DNA of 64,000 bases. Source: Tunturiibacter gelidiferens. GTDB lineage: Bacteria; Acidobacteriota; Terriglobia; Terriglobales; Acidobacteriaceae. Under the pieces are notes generated by a model, which did no database searches, was not told the origin of the DNA, and worked only from the letters and a program-made list of their open reading frames with translations. The position numbers and the translations under genes were made by a program. The stretch covers positions 620,001-684,000 of the forward strand of contig NZ_JACHEB010000001.1 of assembly GCF_014201335.1 (NCBI RefSeq), written 5' to 3'. Shown here piece after piece: positions 51,845 to 60,895 of the stretch; positions within the stretch are counted from its first letter, which is position 1; the number at the start of each line of letters is the position of its first letter.

Positions 51845-51849
51845 ACCGA

Positions 51850-52065
51850 CTACTTCGCATCCTCATACTCTTCATTCCACGCCGCCTGAATTGCCTCCAA
51901 AATTCCCTCATTCGACTTCGTCGGATCACCCACAAATCCCGTGAGCCCGGTCACATACTTGTGCAGATCCGTAAACCGCACAGAATACGGCTCGATCTCC
52001 GGATACTTCTCCTGCAACTGAATCCCAATCTCTTCCGCGTTGGTCCAATCAAACTCAACCGCCAT
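51850..52065 (-). CDS. iscX: Fe-S assembly protein IscX
   Basis: 71 residues from the ATG at 52063-52065. The sequence matches the IscX/YfhJ family: MAVEFDWTNAEEIGIQLQEK, YSVRFTDLHKYVTGL and DDP-like DPTKSNEGILEAIQAAWNEE. IscX binds IscS and iron in other bacteria and adjusts cluster assembly. It is on the same strand as fdx and hscA, 1.2 kb away, with a nuclease-like gene between. iscS, iscU and hscB are not in the window. Confidence 0.92.
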   Translation of the reverse strand: MAVEFDWTNAEEIGIQLQEKYPEIEPYSVRFTDLHKYVTGLTGFVGDPTKSNEGILEAIQAAWNEEYEDAK

Positions 52066-52141
52066 AACGTCCCCCGATAAAATAACTTTGTACAGCCACA
52101 ACCGCTGCACACAAAGACTACAAGAAACTAGCAACAGTTTT

Positions 52142-53209
52142 ATGACTCACACCCCTCAAACCGCTCTAACCCCCTGGTCGGCATCCCTGCTCCGACGCGA
52201 CCTGAACGCCCGCGCCCAACACCTCGCCATTACCAGCAATCTCCTGCACGAGCAGACCACCGGCTCCGAGCCCAGCATCATCTTCGGCCGCAATGAACAA
52301 GCCGAGCAAGCCCGCCATGGCAACTTCCATCCCGCCAGCTACACCGCCATCTGTGCCAACCCCGCATGGTCTCGCCGCCTCACCAAGGCCCACACCGCAC
52401 ACCGCCGCGTTCGCGCAAGAGCCGACTGGCAATGGATGGAGCTGGACTGTGCCAATAGCTCCGACGCACTCCTAATGAACATCTTCTGCCACCCCGAAGT
52501 CTTCTCCAACAACCACCTCAACCCCGCCGTCGCAAATCTTCTAGGCATCCCCTCAGACAGTCAACCAAACTTCGGCATCCACCCCAGTGTTCCCCTAAAA
52601 AAATCTCCCATGAACAGCAAAAAGAAAACCATGCGCAACCCGCAGCGAGAACCGACTGCATCCCTATTCAACGATGCCACCGCTCGCACACAGCCGGACA
52701 AACCAGAACATCTCAAAGACCGCACCGAGATCGACCTCCAGCTCGGCAACCTCTTCATTGAAGCCAAACTCACCGAATCCAACTTCCAAACCGCCAGCCC
52801 ACGCCTCGTCGAACGCTACCGCGATCTCGAAACCATCTTCGCCGTCGAACGCTTGCCAAGCAAAAACATCACGTCCGCGCCATCACACCCACCCACCGAA
52901 GACTTCTCCGACCTAGAAGAGCCACGCACCACACCAGTCGCAACAACGGCGCGATCACGCCCCGTCATCCAGGGCTATCAGCTCATCCGCAACGTTCTCG
53001 CCGCCTACGACTCCGACGCATCTTTCTGCGTCCTCTGCGACGGCCGCCGTCAAGACCTCATCGAGATCTGGTATTCGATCCTCACCGCGGTCCATTACCC
53101 CAGCTTCGCCTGGCGCCTCAAGCTCCTCACATGGCAGGAGCTAACCACCACACTTCCAAAGGATCTGCAAAACTTCCTCGAAGCAAAGTACGGAATTCTT
53201 CCCGCCTGA
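52142..53209 (+). CDS. Predicted PD-(D/E)XK nuclease (PGN_0703-like)
   Basis: 355 residues from the ATG at 52142. The likely active site is TEIDLQLGNLFIEAKLTE near residue 200, with Asp, Glu and Lys in PD-(D/E)XK spacing. From memory it resembles the PGN_0703 family of putative restriction endonucleases. Other conserved-looking parts are YTAICANPAWSRRLTKAH and GYQLIRNVLAAYDSDASFCV. No methyltransferase is next to it. It lies on the strand opposite to iscX, fdx and hscA, between them. Whether it defends against foreign DNA or repairs its own is unknown. Confidence 0.7.
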   Translation: MTHTPQTALTPWSASLLRRDLNARAQHLAITSNLLHEQTTGSEPSIIFGRNEQAEQARHGNFHPASYTAICANPAWSRRLTKAHTAHRRVRARADWQWMELDCANSSDALLMNIFCHPEVFSNNHLNPAVANLLGIPSDSQPNFGIHPSVPLKKSPMNSKKKTMRNPQREPTASLFNDATARTQPDKPEHLKDRTEIDLQLGNLFIEAKLTESNFQTASPRLVERYRDLETIFAVERLPSKNITSAPSHPPTEDFSDLEEPRTTPVATTARSRPVIQGYQLIRNVLAAYDSDASFCVLCDGRRQDLIEIWYSILTAVHYPSFAWRLKLLTWQELTTTLPKDLQNFLEAKYGILPA

Positions 53210-53233
53210 AGATCCACCCTAGAGAGGATCTTT

Positions 53234-53671
53234 TTACGCCCCCGGCCCGTGCGAAGGCTTGCCTTCCTGCACGTAGTTCCGATTCCACTTTGGAATCTCC
53301 ACCACATACGTTCCCGGCTTCTCAATAACCGCCTGGCATCCCAGCCGCGAGTTCAACTGAATATCCGCCGCCGTCTCCATCCGGTCCAACTCCAAATCCT
53401 CCGCCTCGCTGAGCCCGTGCGCGCCTTCCTTCACATGGATATGGCACGTCGTGCACGCACACACTCCACCACACGCATGATCGAGAAAAATCTCGTAGTT
53501 CTCCGCCACATCCAAGAACGACATCGGCAATCCATGCCCTTCATACGGCAGCGTATCGAACGGAAATTCCACCGTCCTGCCCTCAGGCAAAAACGTCACG
53601 CGAACCATCCCCTCACCCGCAGGCTTCGACAAATCCACTGCATCGTCAATCTTTTTCGTCTCACTCATCAT
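53234..53671 (-). CDS. fdx: Isc-type [2Fe-2S] ferredoxin
   Basis: 145 residues. The cluster ligands are in HACGGVCACTTCHIHV (C-x5-C-x2-C, with the spacing of adrenodoxin/Isc ferredoxins) and the fourth is in SRLGCQAVI. It feeds electrons to iron-sulfur cluster assembly. The start overlaps the end of hscA (two ATG codons in a row next to the hscA TGA), so the two are translationally coupled. A 24-bp gap separates its stop from the nuclease stop on the other strand. Confidence 0.93.
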   Translation of the reverse strand: MMSETKKIDDAVDLSKPAGEGMVRVTFLPEGRTVEFPFDTLPYEGHGLPMSFLDVAENYEIFLDHACGGVCACTTCHIHVKEGAHGLSEAEDLELDRMETAADIQLNSRLGCQAVIEKPGTYVVEIPKWNRNYVQEGKPSHGPGA

Positions 53672-55678
53672 TCAATCTTCCGTCGACTCTCCGGCCGTAG
53701 CCTCATCGTAAATGGATTCTTCAATCCTCTTCGTCTCAGCATCCGCATCGGCATGCGAGCTACTCACCTGCGCCTTTGCAAACGGATGCGGCGCCGTAGG
53801 TCCCTCTCCTATGCTCTCACCTGCGGCTTCCATCGTCTTGCCCTGCATAGCGCCCGACACCGCGTTATCCATCATCAACTCCGCAAATCGCCGCGTCGCT
53901 GCATCCAGCCGCTCGATCCCCGTGCGAATGACCTTGTACTCGCCACCCTGCACCGCCGCCTCAAGAAAAGAAGTAGCCTGTCCTATCTTTTCAATCTCTT
54001 CACTCGTCAACATCTGCCACGCAGCATGGCTCTTTCCCTTCTTCACTGCGGTCAGAATCGTCTCTGCCTCGTTCTTCGCTTCAATCGTCTGCCGCTCCTG
54101 AATATCGCTCTCCGCGTTATCGAACGAATCCAGAATCATCGTCTCCACCTGCTCATCGGTGAGCCCATACGTCGGCTTCACCTCCACCTCAGCCTCTTTT
54201 CCACTCCTCTGCTCGCGCGCACTCACATGCAAAATTCCATTCGCATCGATCAGAAACTTAACCTCAATCCGAGGCAGCCCAGCAACCATCGGCGGAATCC
54301 CCTTCAGGTCAAACCGCGCCAGCGACCGGCAATCCTTCGCCATCTCACGTTCTCCCTGCACCACGTGGATCGCAACATTCGTCTGTCCATCCACACCTGT
54401 CGTAAAGTGCTCCGTCGCACTCGCCGGAATCGTCGAATTTCGCTGAATAATCTTCGCCACCACACCACCCAGCGCCTCAATCCCCAGCGAAAGCGGAGTC
54501 ACATCCAGCAACAACAAATCCTCCGTCGCAGCCGACCCACCCGCGAGAATCTGCGCCTGCACCGCCGCACCAAGCGCCACCACCTCATCCGGATTCAACT
54601 CCGTATGCGGTTTCTTTCCACGAGCTTTCATCTCGAACAGATCATCCACCAACGCCCGCACCGCAGGAATCCGCGTCGACCCACCCACCAACACCACCTC
54701 ATCGATCTGTGCCGCAGACAAACCCGCATCCTTCAGCGCCTGCTTACAAGGCGCCGCAGTCCGCGCAATCACTGCCGCAATCAGTCCCTCAAACTGCTCT
54801 CGCGAAATCCGCCGCAAATACCTCTTCCCACTCGGCAGCTCCACATTCAGCGTCGCGTTATCCGCGCTCGAAAGCAGAATCTTCGCTTCGATCACCGCCT
54901 TGCGAACCGCCTGCACCGCCTCGCCGTTCCCACGAACATCCTCACCCAAATCACCGGCAATATCGTCGAGCGCAATCGCAATCATCAGGTTGTCGATATC
55001 ATCCCCACCCAAGTGCGTATCCCCGCCCGTAGCGACAACCTCAAAGATCCCCTCATGCAGCTTCAGAATCGAAACATCGAATGTCCCGCCTCCAAAGTCA
55101 TACACCGCAATCAAGCCATCTTTGTTCTTATCCAACCCATAAGCCAGCGCCGCCGCCGTAGGCTCGTTCACCAGCCGCAGCACCTCGAGGCCCGCAATCC
55201 GCCCCGCATCCTTCGTAGCCTGCCGCTGAGCATCGTTGAAGTATGCGGGAACCGTAATCACCGCCTTCGTCACCGGCCCGCCAAAAAATCTCTCCGCATT
55301 CTTCTTCAACTGCAGCAGCACATACGCCGAGATCTCCGGCGGCGTCAGCATCAACCCACCCACGCTCACCTTCAGCACCTCACCCGGCTTCAACCCCTCC
55401 GCCAGCTTGAACGGAAACAGCTTCAGCTCCCCTTGCACGTCCTCGATGTCCCGCCCCATCAGCCTCTTAGCCGAATAAACCGCGCTTGCCGAATCCGCCA
55501 ACAGCGTCCCGCGCGCCGCATTCCCCACCACCACGCCGTTATCAGTCCACGCCACCACCGACGGCAACAGCCGCTCACCATCCTCACCGGGAATCACCAC
55601 CGGCGTACCACCCTCCATAAACGCCACCAGCGAATTTGTCGTACCCAAATCAATCCCTACAACCCGCTCATCCGCCAT
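53672..55678 (-). CDS. hscA: Fe-S assembly chaperone HscA (Hsp70 family)
   Basis: 668 residues, against about 620 in E. coli HscA. ATPase motifs are VVGIDLGTTNSLVAFMEGG, VPAYFNDAQRQATKDAGRIA, VYDFGGGTFDVSIL and VLVGGSTRIPAVRALVDDLF. The substrate-binding domain includes DVTPLSLGIEALGGVVAKII. The tail (FAKAQVSSSHADADAETKRI) is variable. Location directly upstream of fdx identifies it as HscA rather than a second DnaK. HscB and IscU, its usual partners, are not in the window. Confidence 0.92.
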   Translation of the reverse strand: MADERVVGIDLGTTNSLVAFMEGGTPVVIPGEDGERLLPSVVAWTDNGVVVGNAARGTLLADSASAVYSAKRLMGRDIEDVQGELKLFPFKLAEGLKPGEVLKVSVGGLMLTPPEISAYVLLQLKKNAERFFGGPVTKAVITVPAYFNDAQRQATKDAGRIAGLEVLRLVNEPTAAALAYGLDKNKDGLIAVYDFGGGTFDVSILKLHEGIFEVVATGGDTHLGGDDIDNLMIAIALDDIAGDLGEDVRGNGEAVQAVRKAVIEAKILLSSADNATLNVELPSGKRYLRRISREQFEGLIAAVIARTAAPCKQALKDAGLSAAQIDEVVLVGGSTRIPAVRALVDDLFEMKARGKKPHTELNPDEVVALGAAVQAQILAGGSAATEDLLLLDVTPLSLGIEALGGVVAKIIQRNSTIPASATEHFTTGVDGQTNVAIHVVQGEREMAKDCRSLARFDLKGIPPMVAGLPRIEVKFLIDANGILHVSAREQRSGKEAEVEVKPTYGLTDEQVETMILDSFDNAESDIQERQTIEAKNEAETILTAVKKGKSHAAWQMLTSEEIEKIGQATSFLEAAVQGGEYKVIRTGIERLDAATRRFAELMMDNAVSGAMQGKTMEAAGESIGEGPTAPHPFAKAQVSSSHADADAETKRIEESIYDEATAGESTED

Positions 55679-55785
55679 CGCTTCAAACCCTCTATTAGTC
55701 CATCTTCTATTGTCCTACAATCGCACCACGAACACAGCCACCCACGCCCATCTCCTTCAGATGTGCCCCAACCCGAGGCCGATGC

Positions 55786-56607
55786 ATGCTCTATCTTGAG
55801 CACCACCCCCATCCCGCCCTCGCACCCTTCGTCAAAGCCCTGTGGTACGTTCGTGACCCCCACGCCAGCCACCGTCACGAACGCGTCCTCCCCACGGGCC
55901 GCGCCCAAATCGTCCTCTCTCTCGCCCGCGATTACCTCACCGACGCCAACAATCCGAGCAACCCGCTCTCGCATACCCCCGCCGGCATCTTCCTCGGCAT
56001 CTACTCCCGCTATCAGCAGATCGACGCCATCGACTTCACCGAACTCATCGGCATCGTTTTCCATCCCGGCGGCACTGTGCCCTTCTTTCCAGACAACGCC
56101 AGCATCTTCGCCAACTGCGAAACAGCCCTCGACGACCTCTGGGGCCGCGCCTCCCTCAATCTCCGCAACGACCTCCGCGAAGCCCCCACTCCAAAACAAA
56201 AATTCTCCCTCCTGGAATTCGCACTCCTCACGCGCCTTGCCCTCAGCAAACACCAGCACCGCGACCCTATCCTCGATTATGCCCTCACCCATCTCCACGC
56301 CTCACCCGGCACCACCACCATCGCCGAACTCACCCGCACCACCGGCCTCAGTCCCCGCCGCCTCTCCGAGCGTTTCAACGAGAAAGTAGGCATCTCCCCT
56401 AAGCTCTACTGCCGCATCCAGCGCTTCCAGCAAGCCCTTCAACTCATGCACCACGGTGCCGACGTTCCCTGGGCCGAGCTTGCCCTCACCTGCGGCTACT
56501 ACGACCAATCCCACTTCGCCAACGACTTCCGCGCCTTCTCCGGGCTAAGCGCCTCCGATTACTCCACCACCAACCGCATCTGGGCAAACCACATCCCCCT
56601 CGACTAG
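55786..56607 (+). CDS. AraC family transcriptional regulator
   Basis: 273 residues. The N-terminal half (HHPHPALAPFVKALWYVRDP, HERVLPTGRAQIVLSLARD, GIVFHPGGTVPFF) is the sensory domain common in this subgroup (DUF6597-like from memory). The C-terminal half has two helix-turn-helix units (TIAELTRTTGLSPRRLSERF and WAELALTCGYYDQSHFANDF). It is the first of a series of small plus-strand genes. The inducer is unknown. Confidence 0.9.
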   Translation: MLYLEHHPHPALAPFVKALWYVRDPHASHRHERVLPTGRAQIVLSLARDYLTDANNPSNPLSHTPAGIFLGIYSRYQQIDAIDFTELIGIVFHPGGTVPFFPDNASIFANCETALDDLWGRASLNLRNDLREAPTPKQKFSLLEFALLTRLALSKHQHRDPILDYALTHLHASPGTTTIAELTRTTGLSPRRLSERFNEKVGISPKLYCRIQRFQQALQLMHHGADVPWAELALTCGYYDQSHFANDFRAFSGLSASDYSTTNRIWANHIPLD

Positions 56608-56611
56608 AGTG

Positions 56612-56690
56612 AACGGGAGCGGCACCCGAAGGGGTATACAAGTCACGAAGTGACCGCACTCCGCGCAGGAGGCCCGTCCGGCAGGACACC
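56612..56690. repeat. Dispersed repeat, family A, copy 4
   Basis: Begins AACGGGAGCGGCACCCGAAG, then the first stem GTCAC-GAA-GTGAC at 56642-56654 and the second stem CTCC-GCGCA-GGAG at 56659-56671, and GCCCGTCCGGCAGGACACC. Two base pairs of the second stem differ from copy 1 with both partners changed. It lies 5 bp after the AraC stop. Confidence 0.82.
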
Positions 56691-56749
56691 CTTCATCACC
56701 GCCGGTTTTTCCAAGACCTCACTGCTATCCCAGTGACATCCTTCCAACC

Positions 56750-57244
56750 ATGGACACTCAAATGAACACCACTTACTCGACCATCATCCCCAGCCTCCGC
56801 TACCGCGACGCCCTCGCCGCCATCGACTGGCTCGTCACCGCATTCGGCTTCAAAAAGCAAGCCGTCTACGTCGCCTCCGACAACACGACCGTCCAGCACG
56901 CCCAACTCACGTTCGAGCATGGAATGATCATGATCGGCTCTGTCGACAACGGCGGCGAAGCCAGCAAGTTCATGGTGCAGCCCGACGAAGTGGGCTTCCG
57001 CGAAACCCAGGGCGCTTACCTCGTAGTCCCCAGTGCCGACGCCGTCTACGCCACCGCAAAGTCCGCAGGAGCCAAGATGATCCTCGACATCCGCGACATG
57101 GACTACGGTGGCCGCGGCTTCACCTGCCGCGACCTCGAAGGACACATCTGGAGCATCGGCACCTACGATCCCTGGGCACCCGAACCGTCGCAGCAAGAAT
57201 CCGACTCAACCAAAGAGTCCGTCGCCGAAAGCGCAGGCCGATAG
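56750..57244 (+). CDS. VOC family protein (PhnB/glyoxalase-like)
   Basis: 164 residues. VOC elements are PSLRYRDALAAIDWLVTAFG, QHAQLTFEHGMIMIGSVDNG and RGFTCRDLEGHIWSIGTYDP. This is the PhnB/DUF1428-like branch, with no metal-ligand set I can assign. The C-terminal tail is Ser/Glu-rich. It ends 10 bp before the GNAT gene and probably shares its transcript. Confidence 0.88.
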   Translation: MDTQMNTTYSTIIPSLRYRDALAAIDWLVTAFGFKKQAVYVASDNTTVQHAQLTFEHGMIMIGSVDNGGEASKFMVQPDEVGFRETQGAYLVVPSADAVYATAKSAGAKMILDIRDMDYGGRGFTCRDLEGHIWSIGTYDPWAPEPSQQESDSTKESVAESAGR

Positions 57245-57254
57245 ATAATCGGGA

Positions 57255-57671
57255 ATGACCGACGAAGACTACGAATTAGTCGAAGCCACACCGTCCTCAG
57301 ACGACTACCGACGCCTCCGCGTCGCAGCTGGATTAAGCCCAAAGAGCGCAGAGGCTGCAGCAGCCGGACTACCCAACACGATCTTCGCCGTCGTCATCCG
57401 TAAAGACGGCGAAGCCATCGGCATGGGCCGCATCATCGGCGATCGCGGCCTCTTCTTCCAGATCGTCGACATAGCCGTCGATCCGACACATCAGAAGCGC
57501 GGCCTCGGCAAGCGAATCGTCGGCGCGCTCGTCGATCACATGCACAAAACCGCGCTACCCGGCGCCTACATCAGCCTCATCGCCGACGGCGAAGCCCACC
57601 ACCTCTATTCGCTCTTTGGATTCAAGCCCACCGCCCCACGCTCCATCGGAATGTACCTGCATTTCAAATAA
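57255..57671 (+). CDS. GNAT family N-acetyltransferase
   Basis: 138 residues. The acetyl-CoA motif is FQIVDIAVDPTHQKRGLGKR followed by IVGALVDHMHKTALPG. The end FKPTAPRSIGMYLHFK is a common pattern of this subgroup. The substrate is not known. It is 10 bp after the VOC gene. Confidence 0.9.
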   Translation: MTDEDYELVEATPSSDDYRRLRVAAGLSPKSAEAAAAGLPNTIFAVVIRKDGEAIGMGRIIGDRGLFFQIVDIAVDPTHQKRGLGKRIVGALVDHMHKTALPGAYISLIADGEAHHLYSLFGFKPTAPRSIGMYLHFK

Positions 57672-57752
57672 CGTCCTACCCATCATTGAGTATTGCTAAG
57701 GCTTCCAGCGAGCTCTAGCCTTCCCCCCTACCCCTCGTGATACCGTCTCCAG

Positions 57753-58250
57753 ATGGAATTAAACCCATACGCCAAATACCTCGACAATCAGGACCCACTC
57801 CCCGTCCTCACCAGCACCTCTGGGCGCCTCCATGCTCTCACCGCCGGTCTCACCGACGCGCAGCTGAACGCCCCACCCGCCCCCGGCAAATGGAGCATCA
57901 CGAACATCATCACCCACCTCGCCGACACCGAAACCGTCTTTGGCTTCCGCCTCCGCCAAACCCTCGCCACCCCAACCAACCAGCCCCACCACATCATCCA
58001 GCCCTTCGATCAGGAGGCTTGGGCCGACCGCTACGCCGTCTACCCCATCGAGCCTGCACTCGCGCTCTTCGAGGCCATGCGCAACTGGAACCTTCTCTTT
58101 CTCGCCACGATCTCCGGCGACGAACGCCATCGATCCGCCACCCATCCCGAACGCGGCACCATGACCCTCTGGACCATCGTCGAAACCATGGCCGGCCACG
58201 ACATCAACCACCTCCAACAACTCGAACGCCTCACCGCCAAACCCGGCTAA
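57753..58250 (+). CDS. DinB family protein
   Basis: 165 residues of the four-helix DinB/YfiT fold. The metal-binding histidines are in ITHLADTETVFGFR, and the last is in GHDINHLQQLERL. Such proteins act as metal-dependent thiol-transferases or are of unknown role. It overlaps the end of the broken pilT gene on the other strand by four bases. Confidence 0.9.
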   Translation: MELNPYAKYLDNQDPLPVLTSTSGRLHALTAGLTDAQLNAPPAPGKWSITNIITHLADTETVFGFRLRQTLATPTNQPHHIIQPFDQEAWADRYAVYPIEPALALFEAMRNWNLLFLATISGDERHRSATHPERGTMTLWTIVETMAGHDINHLQQLERLTAKPG

Positions 58251-59378
58251 CTCAAGTGCCTCCGCAGATCCTCCACGTGATAGCAGTGAGCGAACGCCGT
58301 ATCACGCGAGATCCTGCCGGCCCTCACAAGTTCCGCCAACGACTGCTCCATCGTCAACATTCCGTCTGCGCGTCCAGTCTCGATGTTCGCGCGCAATTGA
58401 TGATCGTCTCCCCGCCGAATCAAATTCCGTGTAGCGCCGTTCGCCACCAGAATCTCAACAGCCGGGTACCGTCCAGCGCCATCTGCAGCCGCCAGTAGTT
58501 GTTGCGAAATCACAGCAAGCAGCGCCAGCGAAAGCTGCTGTCGAATCTGCGACTGATACCCCGAAGGAAACGTGTCCAGAATGCGCGAGACTGTCTGCGC
58601 CGCATCGTTAGTATGTAACGACGACAAAACCAGGTGACAGTCTCTGCCGCAGTCAACGCCGCCGCCATCGTGTCGCTGTCCCGCATCTCTCCGATCATGA
58701 TCACATCCGGGTCCTGCCGCAGCACCGACCGCACCGCATGCGCGAAGTCATGCGTATCTCGCCCCAGTTCGATCTGCTCCACCAACGAGCTACGATTCAG
58801 GTGCTGATACTCGATCGGGTCTTCGATCGTAATAATGTGGTCGCGCCGCAGAGTATTCACCCGATCTACCAGCGCCGCCAACGTCGAAGTCTTTCCGCAC
58901 CCGTCGGCCCCGTTAGCAGCACCAGCCCTTGCCTTCGCTCCGTCAACATCGCCAGCCCGGCCGGCAGATGCAACGACTCCAGCGATGGCACCTGCTCTGG
59001 CAGCACACGAATCGCCGCTGCCAGCGTGCCACGTTGATAATGAAAGTTTGCTCGAAATCTCCCAATCGAAGGCCGCACAAAACAGAAATCCAGCGACTTA
59101 TGTTCTTGCAGCTCAGCCAGTCGCCCCGCAGAAAGCAACGCCTGCAGCATTCCCCGAACCTCGTCGGACGAGAGCGCTGCTCCCCCATCCGGCGTCAACG
59201 CCCCATTCACCCGCAGGGTCACTGGCGAACCGGCAACCAGAAGAATATCGGACGCATGCCGCTGAAACGCTAAGCTGAGAATCTGATCAAGCGATCTCTT
59301 CTCGCCCGGCCTCGAATTGTTCGCCGAACGATTAAGCTGGTCGACCAGCCTCGACAGCTCGCTCTCTGTCTCACCCAT
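58247..59378 (-). pseudogene. pilT: PilT-type twitching motility ATPase, two frameshifts
   Basis: Three consecutive minus-strand frames make up one PilT protein. The first (from the ATG at 59376-59378, MGETESELSRLVDQLN) runs through SLAFQRHASDILLVAGSP to QGLVLLTGPTG. There the frame shifts in the P-loop at about 58897-58901: the next frame continues CGKTSTLAALVDRVNTL, HIITIEDPIEYQH and DPDVIMIGEMRDSDTMAAAL. At about 58637-58640 it shifts again: the third frame continues HLVLSSLHTNDAAQTVSRI to the end. One base is missing at each place. As written no full ATPase can be made. A sequencing or assembly error is the alternative. Confidence 0.8.
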
Positions 59379-59540
59379 GCAGCAATACTCCCATAAGACT
59401 CTCTCTCGAGCGCGAAGCCAATCCAACATCATTTCAACGAAGGCCTATCGCAATTCCACGTGAAGATCAGACGCACATCCTCCACAAACGTCGCTATCTG
59501 CTCTAATGCATCCGCTGCAGTTCTCAAGCTAAGCCACACT

Positions 59541-60851
59541 TTACCGACCCACGTGGTTGAAAGTACGAACGGAACGAGTACTCACTCCCGCATAATCACT
59601 CGACGACGACGCGCCGATGGACGCAATATAGCCATCCGGGCGAATCAAAATCCGACCCTCAGGCGTTTTCAACACCGTCGCATGCATGCCCCTCATCGGC
59701 GCAAAGAGCCGGCTCCCATCCTCAAGCCGCACATCCGGCATCCGATCGCCAGCCTGCAAACCTCCAACCGACCCGCCCAACGAAAGCGCACTCGATCGAT
59801 AGTGCAGTGCAAGCTGATTCGTCGCATCGCCACGCTTGATTGATCGCGTCTGTAGCAGGCGTTTGCTTAAACCCAGAACCGACGCCGCTATCGGCAGACG
59901 TTCCGCCTCGTAACTATCGAGCAGCGAAGCCGGCCCCCCACGCACAACATGCGCAAGCTTCCACCCAAGGTTATACGCATCCTGAACCCCGGTATTGAGC
60001 CCTTGCCCACCCGCCGGCGGATGCACATGAGCCGCATCCCCCGCCAAGAACACACGCCCAACCCGATAGCGATCGACCATACGCACCGACGGCTGGTAGA
60101 TCGACCTCCACGCCACGCGCTCCACGCGACGTCCAGTAACCCTCCGCACCACACCCTCGATATCGTCTTCCAAAACCTCTGCCTTCCCCGTCAGCTGAAA
60201 CAGCGTCGTCTTCGGCAATGGACACAGCCCGATCACCCCGCCTTTAGCAAAAGGCCAAAGATGCCAATCCGACCGATCCGGTCCCTCAATTTCAACATCC
60301 GCCACCAGCGTCGGCTTTTCATTGAGACCCTCCCCCTCCAAACGAAGCCCCAATGCCTTCCGCACCGCACTGCGTCCGCCATCGCATCCCACCAGATACT
60401 GGGCCCGCACAACCTCCCCATCGCCCAGCGTGACCTCGACGCCCTGCTCATTCTGCGTAAACGACGCGAACGCTTTACCAAACTCAACCTCACCTCCAAG
60501 CTCACACAGCCGCTTACGCAAAATGGCCTCAGTACGCGCCTGCGGCACCATCCAGAGATTCGGATACGGCACGCTCTCCGTCGCCTGTTTCGCTGAACCC
60601 AGCGAACCCATCCGAAGCGACAAGCTTCCAAAATGAGTCCGAAACTTCGGATAGGTCGCACCCGCCGCAAGCATCGCATCGATGACGCCAAGATCCTCAA
60701 AGATCTCCAGCGTGCGCGGTTGTATCCCCTTACCCCGCGATCCCTCGAAGGGCAACGCAGCAGACTCAATCAAACGGAACGAGACGCCCCGTCGCGCGAG
60801 ATCGACCGCAAGGGTCAACCCAGTAGGCCCAGCTCCAGCGATGATGATCAT
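59541..60851 (-). CDS. FAD-dependent aromatic monooxygenase (PheA/TfdB type)
   Basis: 436 residues from the ATG at 60849-60851. The FAD motif GxGxxG is MIIIAGAGPTGLTLAVDLAR, the DG motif region is YLVGCDGGRSAVRKALGLRL, and the GD motif is VFLAGDAAHVHPPAGGQGLN. This is the class A flavoprotein hydroxylase layout, with a truncated C-terminal domain compared with phenol hydroxylase. Substrates in this family are phenols, polyketides or rifamycin-like drugs. No ribosome binding site is visible before the start, which lies at the edge of a 25-bp palindrome. The TetR gene is divergent. Confidence 0.9.
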   Translation of the reverse strand: MIIIAGAGPTGLTLAVDLARRGVSFRLIESAALPFEGSRGKGIQPRTLEIFEDLGVIDAMLAAGATYPKFRTHFGSLSLRMGSLGSAKQATESVPYPNLWMVPQARTEAILRKRLCELGGEVEFGKAFASFTQNEQGVEVTLGDGEVVRAQYLVGCDGGRSAVRKALGLRLEGEGLNEKPTLVADVEIEGPDRSDWHLWPFAKGGVIGLCPLPKTTLFQLTGKAEVLEDDIEGVVRRVTGRRVERVAWRSIYQPSVRMVDRYRVGRVFLAGDAAHVHPPAGGQGLNTGVQDAYNLGWKLAHVVRGGPASLLDSYEAERLPIAASVLGLSKRLLQTRSIKRGDATNQLALHYRSSALSLGGSVGGLQAGDRMPDVRLEDGSRLFAPMRGMHATVLKTPEGRILIRPDGYIASIGASSSSDYAGVSTRSVRTFNHVGR

Positions 60852-60893
60852 TGTTTCGTACATTGTACGAAACAACATAATGGTACAGTGTAC
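60851..60893. promoter_or_regulatory. TetR operators in a 44-bp divergent promoter
   Basis: Positions 60851-60875 form a perfect 12+1+12 palindrome: left arm TTGTTTCGTACA, right arm TGTACGAAACAA. A second site, GTACAGTGTAC, at 60883-60893 repeats its core (GTACA-N-TGTAC). A CATAAT at 60876-60881 could be a -10 box for the TetR gene. The sites fill nearly the whole gap between the two starts. Confidence 0.8.
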
Positions 60894-60895
60894 GA

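Noticed and set aside
52142..53209. Full restriction-modification system
   Set aside because: No methyltransferase or specificity gene is next to the nuclease-like gene.
53249..55677. Very long plus-strand frame of over 800 codons opposite fdx and hscA
   Set aside because: The His/Arg-rich composition is what the C-biased codons of hscA and fdx give when read on the other strand. There are no domains.
53672..55678. DnaK proper
   Set aside because: The coupling to a [2Fe-2S] ferredoxin and nearby iscX fit HscA; no grpE or dnaJ is present.
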